This document shows, in pieces, positions 1-5,613 of a stretch of DNA of 6,049 bases. Origin of the DNA: Candidatus Hydrogenedentota bacterium (GTDB taxonomy: Bacteria > Hydrogenedentota > Hydrogenedentia > Hydrogenedentales > SLHB01); the NCBI GenBank assembly GCA_007130675.1, contig SLSB01000010.1, positions 1-6,049 on the forward strand. Reading direction: 5' to 3'. Each line of letters starts with the position of its first letter. Position 1 is the stretch's first letter. The notes below the pieces were generated by a model. That model worked only from the letters and a program-made list of their open reading frames with translations. It searched no databases and was not told where the DNA came from. Position numbers and translations under genes: made by a program.

Positions 1-969
1 GAAGACCTCGGTGAACGTGGTTCTTCCAAACGCCTGATTCAGTGCGCCCACGAGCGAGGCGGTGAGAACGTCCCCTTCGCCTGCATAACCGAGACCGCGC
101 GCCATGGCCTTCGAGGCTTCGAGAAAGGGAACCGTGGCCAGCGGTTCATCGCCGGATTGAAACTCGAGAAAATTCATGCTGAAGGCCGAGAATCCGCCTT
201 CATCGAGCCGTTTTCTCAGGGCCAGCCCCGCGCGTACGGATCTGCGGTGCACCTCCTCGGGCACTTCGATGGTGAACCGCTCGCGGTCCCGTTCGAGTTC
301 GGCCGCGATGGCGTCGTCGGAGACGGCAGCGGCGTCGGCGGCCAAATCCTTGACTCTGATCTCCTCGGGATCAATCCCCAGCATCCATTCCATGACAGTT
401 TCAGGGGGCGCGAAATCACCCATGCCTTCGAAGGATGGCCCGATGCGGAGGGCGCGGGTAGTTCTGAGGCATTTGGCGGCCAATGCCGCGCGGGCCATGC
501 CGGCCGCCCGGTCGAGCATCTCGGCGTTGTCGATATGGCCGGCCACAATCTCGAAATGCTTGCCTTTTCGGCGCAACACCGAGGCCAGGTCCTGCACACC
601 GTGGATGCCGTGATTGAACATGATGCGCTCGGGCGACACGCCTTGGCCGAAATCCGCGTCCATGGTGGTATCGAGCATGAGAATCGGGAGTTGGGTCGCG
701 GCGAGAATATCGGCAGACTCGAGGGACGGCGAGTACGCGAGATGCACGGTGACGACCAGCGCCACCTCCTCGCGCTCGAACTTCGCAACCGCCGCGGCGA
801 ACTCGTCTTTGACACGGCAGATATCCGCGACAGAGGTATCAAGTCCGCGGGCACGGAATTGCGCGGCGATGGTGTCGAGGAATGGCGGGAACGCCTCGCG
901 AAGCTCGGGCTTTACATCGTCATAGAGTTTCAGATACAGCGGCAAGATGCCGATAAGCGGCTGTTTCAT
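1..969 (-). CDS. L-arabinose/L-fucose isomerase-family sugar isomerase, 3' end cut by window edge
   Basis: The reading frame is open from ATG at 969 to the window edge: 323 codons with no stop. The start is fixed by AGGAGGT 7-13 bases upstream, 16 bases after the kinase stop. The N-terminus (PLIGILPLYLKLYDD) and a TLHLAYSPSLESA-type strand fit the N-terminal domain of AraA-like isomerases. The block GGFSAF...GLGYAGEGD...TFTEVF lines up with E. coli AraA GGFHAF...GYGFAGEGD...SFMEDY. Thus Glu298 and Glu321 match AraA Glu306 and Glu333, which bind the catalytic manganese. The two metal-binding histidines would lie in the missing C-terminal part; the family is about 480-500 residues long. The protein should interconvert an aldose and a ketose in the cytoplasm, feeding the FGGY kinase encoded just upstream. 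Similarity to AraA is partial, so the substrate (arabinose, fucose or another sugar) cannot be named. The family call is firm; the specificity is open. Confidence 0.85.
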   Translation of the reverse strand, partial: MKQPLIGILPLYLKLYDDVKPELREAFPPFLDTIAAQFRARGLDTSVADICRVKDEFAAAVAKFEREEVALVVTVHLAYSPSLESADILAATQLPILMLDTTMDADFGQGVSPERIMFNHGIHGVQDLASVLRRKGKHFEIVAGHIDNAEMLDRAAGMARAALAAKCLRTTRALRIGPSFEGMGDFAPPETVMEWMLGIDPEEIRVKDLAADAAAVSDDAIAAELERDRERFTIEVPEEVHRRSVRAGLALRKRLDEGGFSAFSMNFLEFQSGDEPLATVPFLEASKAMARGLGYAGEGDVLTASLVGALNQAFGRTTFTEVF

Positions 970-976
970 GGTCCGC

Positions 977-983
977 ACCTCCT
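977..983 (-). promoter_or_regulatory. Strong Shine-Dalgarno for the isomerase gene
   Basis: The minus strand reads AGGAGGT, then six bases (GCGGAC), then ATG at 969. It is a near-perfect anti-16S match and lies in the only gap between kinase and isomerase. It suggests that the isomerase is translated efficiently on its own, unlike the two genes before it, which show only weak sites. Confidence 0.75.
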
Positions 984-985
984 GT

Positions 986-2434
986 TCATTCTTCGATGCT
1001 TCGGGTTTCTTGGTATTGAATACCCATTTGGCGCAGGGCGTTGCAATCGGCTTCGCCGGGCCTTCGCACGGCGGCGGTCGGCGCGCAGGCAATGCGGGGT
1101 GAAAACGCATAGAGTGCCCCGCGCGCCGCGGCAAGCGCCTCGCCGGTCTGCCGCCGCACGGGGACGCCCGGATACAGCGCCGCGATCATCCGGCAGAAGT
1201 AGCTGCCTTTGCTTGCGCCTCCGCCGAGTACAATCGCGTCGGCGTGTTTCTTCGCGATGGGCGTTTCGAGGGCTTCCGCCAGCTCGAAGACCATGCCCGC
1301 CACAACGGCACGAATGACGTCGGCGCGCCACCCCGGATAAGGATTGGGCGGTATGCCGGACACATCCGGTGCGACGCTAGCGGCAAAGGCATCCTCGGAG
1401 GGTATGAGGCGCTTCTGGAAGATTTCGGCGGCCTTTTCGAGCGCTTTGTTGTGATTAGAATCGAGAAATGTTTGCAGTATGAAATCCCACGCGGCATTGC
1501 CGGTTTTGAGGGGCAAGACCACCAATTGTCCGCCATTCAACACGGATCTCAGCACAAGTTGCCGGGGCGAATCTATGTGCGGACTGTCGGGACGCGTGTA
1601 GTTGCACACCCACGCGGTCCCGAGCGAGCAATGCACGGGACGCGGCGAAATGCCCACCGCCGAGAGGTAACCCGCTTCCTGATCGATATAGGGCCCGGCC
1701 ATGGGCAGCCCCGCGGGAAGCCGAAACCGTTTGGCCGCAGCCTTCGAGAGCGGGGCGGTCTCGTGGCCATCGCGCAGAGTGGCCACCAGCGAGAGGGGCA
1801 GGTCAACGACGTCGAACGCGGCGGCATCGAGGCATTTGGTTGCGGCGTTGTACGAGCCCACCTGGATGGCGTTTCCGGGATCTTGCCGCCAAATGCCGGT
1901 CAACCGGTGGAAGATCCACTCACCCGCACCGGCATGGATGTTGAAATCGTGAAACAGCGCGGGAGCGCGCTCGCGCAGCCACACCAGGCGGGCCAGACCG
2001 TGTGGAATGCCGTCGCGCAAAGTGAATTCGCGCCAGAACTCAGGCGTGGTGCGCTCCGCGATGACGCCGGCGCAGGCTTGCGCGCGTGTATCATTCCACA
2101 AGATCATGGGCGTCAGAGGGGCGCCCGTTTTTCGGTCCGCCATGATACTGCTGCCGCCCTGCGCGGCGAGGCCGATTCCCGCCAGGGCATCCCAGCGGTC
2201 CCCGAGCGCTTCGCGCACGGACTTCACGGCTCGACCGAGGGCGTTGTCAAGCCCGCGGACATTCTGCTCTCTGCCGCCGCCAACGGACTGTTGGAGGGGA
2301 AGCCTCCGCGAGACATGGGCCAACACGTTACCTGTTGCGCTGTCGACTGCACACGCTTTCAGAACCGTCGTGCCGGCATCGACGCCGAGAAACACGTCGT
2401 TGCGGCCGGCTCGTTTTCTACGCGGGCTTTGCAT
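986..2434 (-). CDS. FGGY-family carbohydrate kinase
   Basis: This 482-residue protein is near the usual FGGY kinase length (about 490-520). It should transfer the ATP gamma-phosphate to a ketose or related sugar in the cytoplasm. The N-terminal actin-like ATPase motif LGVDAGTT is at 16-23. ILWNDTRA (111-118) is the typical sugar-contact strand. A degenerate FGGY signature surrounds R149-x-x-W152. Asp251 in AGPYIDQEAG is the likely catalytic base, followed by SLGTAW (270-275). The C-terminal adenosine motif LGGGASKG is at 403-410. All parts needed for activity appear present. The ATG at 2434 lies inside the end of the regulator gene (17-base overlap), so translation is probably coupled; no strong ribosome site is visible. 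The downstream isomerase suggests that the substrate is the ketose product of that enzyme (ribulose-, fuculose- or xylulose-like). The exact sugar cannot be read from the sequence. Confidence 0.92.
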   Translation of the reverse strand: MQSPRRKRAGRNDVFLGVDAGTTVLKACAVDSATGNVLAHVSRRLPLQQSVGGGREQNVRGLDNALGRAVKSVREALGDRWDALAGIGLAAQGGSSIMADRKTGAPLTPMILWNDTRAQACAGVIAERTTPEFWREFTLRDGIPHGLARLVWLRERAPALFHDFNIHAGAGEWIFHRLTGIWRQDPGNAIQVGSYNAATKCLDAAAFDVVDLPLSLVATLRDGHETAPLSKAAAKRFRLPAGLPMAGPYIDQEAGYLSAVGISPRPVHCSLGTAWVCNYTRPDSPHIDSPRQLVLRSVLNGGQLVVLPLKTGNAAWDFILQTFLDSNHNKALEKAAEIFQKRLIPSEDAFAASVAPDVSGIPPNPYPGWRADVIRAVVAGMVFELAEALETPIAKKHADAIVLGGGASKGSYFCRMIAALYPGVPVRRQTGEALAAARGALYAFSPRIACAPTAAVRRPGEADCNALRQMGIQYQETRSIEE

Positions 2435-3179
2435 AGGTCACCGCCTTCACGGATTTCTTGAGCCACCGCCGCGTGTTTGCCGCCATCTCTTTTCCCGTGA
2501 TGACACGGCCGATTTCGCGCCACGATGCAAAACGGACAAAGGCGGGCCGCGCGAACTTGGTATGGTCGGCCACCAGTACCGTTTCTCCCGCACTGGCGAT
2601 CATGGCTTGCGATACCCGGGCGACATCGACGTCGGTGGTAAACACACCTTCGCGATCGGCGCCGTCGGCCCCGATGAACGCGATATCAACGTGGAACTGT
2701 TTCAGGTTTTCCTCCGTCAGCCAGCCGTAGAGATCGGGGCTGCCCGCACGCACCGCTCCGCCGGCCAGCAGCAGCGAAATATTCGGCCTCCCATAAAGCG
2801 CCGAGGCGATTGCAAGCGAGGACGTGAGTACCGTCAGCTCCGGTACACCCGCGAGCGCCTTGGCGGCCTCGAGCGTGGTGGTGCCCGTATCCAGCGTGAT
2901 GGTCATACCGGGATGCACGAGCGCCGCGGCCTCGCAGGCGATTGCCCTCTTCTCTTCCGCGTGGCGCTGCCCCTTTTCACGAAATGCGAACTCGATGATG
3001 CCCGCGCGGGACAGCATCGCGCCGCCATGGGTCCGTGTGAGTTCACCTTTGGCCTCGAGTTCCGTGAGATCTCGGCGAATGGTCATCACACTAACCTGGA
3101 AGTGCTCGGCCAACGCTTGCACAGAGTCTTCACCGCTTGCGGCGAGGCGCTCGAGAATTCTGGCGTGACGGCTCTTCAT
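2418..3179 (-). CDS. DeoR-family transcriptional regulator
   Basis: With the start at 3179 the protein has 253 residues, the normal DeoR-family length. The N-terminus MKSRHARILERL begins the family's DNA-binding domain, and the helix-turn-helix is at about 20-41 (VQALAEHFQVSVMTIRRDL), followed by the wing KGELTRTHGGAM (44-55). The effector domain has the isomerase-like sugar-phosphate fold: DTGTTT (97-102), AFIGADG (167-173) and VADHTKF (203-209). An upstream in-frame ATG at 3245 would add 22 residues overlapping the aminotransferase gene. I rejected it because family members start just before the SRH-ILE segment. The gene lies 4 bases after the aminotransferase stop and overlaps the kinase start. 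As a gene inside the sugar operon it is most likely a local repressor released by a phosphorylated sugar. The candidate operator is at 4801-4827. Family assignment is very secure; ligand and target are inferred. Confidence 0.93.
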   Translation of the reverse strand: MKSRHARILERLAASGEDSVQALAEHFQVSVMTIRRDLTELEAKGELTRTHGGAMLSRAGIIEFAFREKGQRHAEEKRAIACEAAALVHPGMTITLDTGTTTLEAAKALAGVPELTVLTSSLAIASALYGRPNISLLLAGGAVRAGSPDLYGWLTEENLKQFHVDIAFIGADGADREGVFTTDVDVARVSQAMIASAGETVLVADHTKFARPAFVRFASWREIGRVITGKEMAANTRRWLKKSVKAVTYAKPA

Positions 3180-3183
3180 GGCA

Positions 3184-4761
3184 TCAACGATTGCCTGCCG
3201 CGACCGCATCGAGCGCGGCATCCATGCGGTCAACCACCATGTCAACTACATCCGCTCCGGCGATGATCGGCAGTTTGGTCAGGGCACATGGCGGACAGCC
3301 TTCTTTATACGTCTGGACGCTGATATCGAGGCCGCGGTTGTTGAGCATCTTGGCAAAACGCTTCGACAGGTCTACATCGTCGAAGAAGACCCCTGAAAGA
3401 TGGCGCTGCCCGGCGATCGCGGTCACAACGGTCTTATGGCGTGCGGCCAAATCATGCAGGCGCTCTTCATAATACGTGCCCACGGCCTGAATCTGCTCGC
3501 GATTGGCCTCGACCCAGCGCATGCTTACCAGATAGGCCAGAGAGGCCAGTTCTTCCTGACCGTTGGTGACCAGGGCGCCGAATTGGGGCAGGGTGTCCAT
3601 CGCGGCGCTAAACAACACGCGCGAGGCAGGGTATTCTCCACCCGGAAACCCCTTCCCCACGACCACAAAGGTAGGCTTCAAGCCATATTCGCGGTAAAGG
3701 TACAGTTCGGGACTCCACACGCACGATTGAATCTCGTCGCAGACCGTCGGGACGTCGTGCTTGCGGCAGAGGGCGTAGGCGCGCCGGATGAAACGCTCGG
3801 ATACACGGTGGGCAGCATAATTCATCAGAATAAGCTCGTGGAAAAAACCCGCGATCTTGTGGGGGGGCTTGTCCCAACGCGCGAACACCTTCTCGAGGTC
3901 GTCCATATTGTTCGGGCGCACGGCGCGGACGACGAACGCGCCGGCCTCGTCGAGCGTGCGGGCCATTTCCGGCCACATGCCGCGCATGACCTGCGTCAGG
4001 AGGGTTGTTCCGTGGTAGTTGGCGGCGAGTCCGCCGCCGTCGTCACCCAGAACAACAAGAACCGGCGTGCGATTGGCATATTTGGGCGACGGCGCGCCGG
4101 GTTGGCTCTGGTAAAACCGCGCGAGAATCATCTTCAGCGCGGCTTCCGCGGCCAGGCTCCCCGTCTCGAGGTTCAGCACACGGTTCAGGACACTCAACGA
4201 CTTCGATCGCAGCGTCTTGGCCAGGGCGGTCGTGTCGCCGGGCTCGATGCCGGCGGCGGTACGGACCATCTCCTCCTCGAGGATGCGTGTGATATGACCG
4301 CGGGTGTTGTTGTGGGTGGCGTTCGGGATGCCGACCGCCTGGGCCTGGCGAATGAGCGCATAGCCGGGGAATCCGTGGCCCAGGGGAGCGTGGTAATGCT
4401 CGCTCTTGGACGTCAAATACAAACGGCCGTTTTCGCCCAGCCGGTAGTAGCCCAGCGCGCTCAACGGAGCCTGCCCGTGGTCGGAATGGCTCGAGAATTC
4501 CGCACTCGTGGCCCCCGAGGCGGTTGTGTTCACCGGATCCGCGCATGCTGTCCCCACGCGCGGCAGCATCGATGCAAGCTGCCGCTGAAACGCGGGGGGA
4601 AAGAAGGACACCTTGCGGGCGGCTTCGCGGCGAAGATGGGCGAGCGCCCCGCCGGACAGAAACGCCCGCGCCCGGCACACGGCCTCGATATGGTCTTTTC
4701 CCGCAATATCTTGCAGACTCAGCGACGGCGATGCGAAACGTGTGGTGGATGTGCGCGGCAC
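3184..4761 (-). CDS. Divergent class III (fold type I) PLP-dependent aminotransferase
   Basis: This 525-residue protein starts at GTG, supported by AAGGGAG six bases upstream. It is longer than typical class III aminotransferases (about 400-460) because of roughly 100 extra N-terminal residues. Recognisable landmarks are: TGSLAAEAALKM (200-211), matching the family's cofactor-phosphate helix (GxxANEAALK); NYHGTT (248-253), matching SYHGRT; a Glu309 segment matching the EPxxG strand; DEIQ (342-345) for the pyridine nitrogen aspartate; the PLP Schiff-base lysine K370 in VVGKGFPGGEYP; and TNGQEELA (399-406), matching the TxGGNPLA loop. It should therefore bind PLP and move an amino group, or racemise or isomerise an amino compound, in the cytoplasm. 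It is the first gene of the operon and shares it with a sugar kinase, an isomerase and a regulator, which suggests an amino-sugar or sugar-derived aldehyde/ketone substrate. This last step is inference. DEIQ is followed by SCVWSP instead of the usual TGFGRTG, so specificity is probably unusual. Confidence 0.85.
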   Translation of the reverse strand: MPRTSTTRFASPSLSLQDIAGKDHIEAVCRARAFLSGGALAHLRREAARKVSFFPPAFQRQLASMLPRVGTACADPVNTTASGATSAEFSSHSDHGQAPLSALGYYRLGENGRLYLTSKSEHYHAPLGHGFPGYALIRQAQAVGIPNATHNNTRGHITRILEEEMVRTAAGIEPGDTTALAKTLRSKSLSVLNRVLNLETGSLAAEAALKMILARFYQSQPGAPSPKYANRTPVLVVLGDDGGGLAANYHGTTLLTQVMRGMWPEMARTLDEAGAFVVRAVRPNNMDDLEKVFARWDKPPHKIAGFFHELILMNYAAHRVSERFIRRAYALCRKHDVPTVCDEIQSCVWSPELYLYREYGLKPTFVVVGKGFPGGEYPASRVLFSAAMDTLPQFGALVTNGQEELASLAYLVSMRWVEANREQIQAVGTYYEERLHDLAARHKTVVTAIAGQRHLSGVFFDDVDLSKRFAKMLNNRGLDISVQTYKEGCPPCALTKLPIIAGADVVDMVVDRMDAALDAVAAGNR

Positions 4762-4767
4762 AGAAGA

Positions 4768-4774
4768 CTCCCTT
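4768..4774 (-). promoter_or_regulatory. Shine-Dalgarno that fixes the GTG start of the aminotransferase
   Basis: The minus strand reads AAGGGAG, a six-base spacer TCTTCT, then GTG at 4761. Spacing and match are good. There is no comparable site before the next in-frame Met (residue 65), so the GTG start is preferred. Confidence 0.7.
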
Positions 4775-4800
4775 GAAGACCCGCGGCCCCAGCGACGCGG

Positions 4801-4827
4801 AATGTTCGTTTTTGCGCGAAATTGTTC
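4801..4827. promoter_or_regulatory. Candidate operator for the operon's DeoR-type repressor
   Basis: On the plus strand two similar heptamers, AATGTTC (4801-4807) and ATTGTTC (4821-4827), lie 20 bases apart, about two helical turns. Between them TTCG (4805-4808) and CGAA (4817-4820) form an inverted repeat. The element covers the expected transcription start, just downstream of the -10 box, where a repressor would block initiation. The AATGTTCG/CGAA half-sites resemble those bound by DeoR-family members such as GlpR, although the spacing differs. Assignment to the DeoR gene in this operon is inference. Confidence 0.4.
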
Positions 4828-4830
4828 TTA

Positions 4831-4859
4831 ATGGTAGCCCGCACCGCTTGGTGTGTCAA
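4831..4859 (-). promoter_or_regulatory. Sigma70-type promoter of the sugar operon
   Basis: The minus strand reads TTGACA (4859-4854), a 17-base spacer, then TACCAT (4836-4831). The -35 box is perfect, the -10 box matches TATAAT at 4 of 6 positions, and the spacing is optimal. Transcription would start near 4824, giving a leader of about 60 bases before the aminotransferase GTG. The spacer itself holds an inverted repeat, CACC-N4-GGTG (4842-4853), which may be incidental or a regulator site. Confidence 0.7.
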
Positions 4860-5256
4860 GGTGCCCGGGAGCATCGCGGCCCGCCGACCAGTTCACGGCG
4901 TCATTCTACCGGCGAAGTCCGCGTAATCTGCGGGTCTTGTCCGGCAGGAACGCGCCGAGCGCGCGGAACAGCAGCATGAATGAACGTGGCCAGAAACGCT
5001 TCATGGTCTTCTGTTGTCAGGGAAATGCCTTTCCCATTGCGCGCATCGTTTCGATACACCTGGTGTCACTTAACGGTACACATCGGATCCCATCCATGCG
5101 CCACGGCCGGATGCCTGCACCGACAAGCCCTTGAAGCGATTGGTGTTGTTTCGTTTGGCACATATTGTGCGGGCGTCATGTCTTTAAAGGACCATTGCTG
5201 GGACACGATCAGACACCGTGAGCCCGGCTTGGCACATAGCAGGAAAGGAGAAAGAC
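4860..5256. other. Divergent intergenic region, no convincing gene
   Basis: About 400 bases separate the leftward operon promoter from the first rightward gene. Plus-strand reading frames crossing it have no ribosome site, no recognisable protein character, and run through the next gene in the wrong frame. Visible elements are a GC-rich small hairpin (CGCGC-CGA-GCGCG, 4951-4963), a palindrome ACACC-T-GGTGT (5056-5066), and the sigma54-like element at 5156-5170. A 32-codon minus-strand frame (4906-5004) is possible but weak. The last 75 or so bases are probably the leader of the DUF1328 gene. Confidence 0.6.
5156..5170 (+). promoter_or_regulatory. Candidate sigma54-like promoter for the DUF1328 gene
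   Basis: The sequence TGGCAC-ATATT-GTGC has GG and GC separated by exactly ten bases, the hallmark of sigma54 (-24/-12) promoters. It differs from the TGGCAC-N5-TTGC core at one base. Transcription would begin near 5182, about 75 bases before the DUF1328 ATG. An overlapping sigma70 reading (TTGGTG at 5140-5145, 17-base spacer, TATTGT at 5163-5168) is weaker but cannot be excluded. No sigma54 activator gene is visible in the window. Confidence 0.4.
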
Positions 5257-5439
5257 ATGTTGTACTATGCAGTAGTGTTTCTGGTAATCGCTCTGGTCGC
5301 TGCCCTCTTGGGTTTCGGCGGTATCGCCGGGGCAGCGGCGGGGATAGCCCAGATTCTGTTTTTTGTCTTCGTAGTTCTGTTCCTAATCTCGCTCGTGGCG
5401 GGATTATTCCAGAGAGGTGCGCCAAGGCCCCCCGTATGA
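5257..5439 (+). CDS. DUF1328/YtjA-family small membrane protein
   Basis: This is a 60-residue protein with a strong ribosome site (AAAGGAG, six-base spacer) before ATG at 5257, so the ATG at 5218 in the same frame is rejected. The sequence begins MLYYAVVFLVIALVAALLGFGG and contains IAGAAAGIAQILF. This closely follows the E. coli YtjA pattern, in which a first transmembrane helix ends in LGFGGLAG and a second helix (here about 29-52, ILFFVFVVLFLISLVAGLF) follows an AAG.A linker. The C-terminus is short and basic (QRGAPRPPV). It should sit in the inner membrane as a two-helix hairpin. Its molecular function is unknown. The family is commonly found beside stress or envelope genes, and here it precedes a BON-domain gene on the same strand. 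Identity as DUF1328 is confident. Confidence 0.9.
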   Translation: MLYYAVVFLVIALVAALLGFGGIAGAAAGIAQILFFVFVVLFLISLVAGLFQRGAPRPPV

Positions 5440-5444
5440 AGAAC

Positions 5445-5473
5445 AAAACCCCCTACGCATGGGCAGGTTTTCT
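5445..5473 (+). terminator. Possible rho-independent terminator after the DUF1328 gene
   Basis: AAAACC-CCC (5445-5453) pairs with GGG-CA-GGTTTT (5461-5471) around a 7-base loop, leaving a two-base bulge; the T-run lies partly inside the stem. It begins six bases after the stop codon. It reads similarly on the opposite strand (TTTTGTTC tail). The weak U-tract makes efficiency uncertain, so read-through into the BON gene is possible. Confidence 0.4.
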
Positions 5474-5613
5474 AAACCTTGCGCGAATGCCATAGCGGAT
5501 AAGACTTCGAGCGGAATGTTGGAGACAGAAGAGAGGATTACCCTGTGAAAGAACGGCAGAGCTGAGGCACGGCCCTTGGCCTGCCAGAACGGCGCGACGA
5601 AAGGATGAGAAAA

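Noticed and set aside
216..854. 212-codon minus-strand ORF inside the isomerase region
   Set aside because: It is a different frame of the same strand, Ser/Pro/Arg-rich and without domain character. The isomerase frame through 1-969 has clear AraA motifs and the strong ribosome site.
3180..3245. Longer start for the DeoR regulator at 3245
   Set aside because: It would add 22 residues (MTWWLTAWMPRS...) not typical of the family and overlap the aminotransferase. No better ribosome site is present, and family members begin at the MKSRHARIL position.
157..4776. Four long plus-strand ORFs (157-1317, 1244-2461, 2007-3266, 3400-4776) of about 390-460 codons
   Set aside because: They are antisense to the isomerase, kinase, regulator and aminotransferase genes. 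Their translations are rich in Arg, Gly and His with no recognisable domain, and they overlap one another. This is the usual effect of high GC content opposite real genes.
4951..4963. CGCGC-CGA-GCGCG hairpin as a terminator
   Set aside because: The stem is short and no T-run follows on either strand. There is also no gene ending nearby.
5056..5066. Palindrome ACACC-T-GGTGT as an operator
   Set aside because: The arms are only five bases, it is about 100 bases from the nearest promoter candidate, and there is no second copy with the same spacing. It is noted but not supported as a site.
4980..5495. 171-codon plus-strand ORF across the intergenic region and the DUF1328 gene
   Set aside because: There is no ribosome site, it reads through the DUF1328 gene out of frame, and its composition (mixed Cys/Arg/His) shows no family resemblance.
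5534..5554. Six-codon GTG frame (5544-5564 region) before the BON gene as a leader peptide
   Set aside because: It is too short, starts at GTG, and shows no run of regulatory codons or attenuator structure tied to it.
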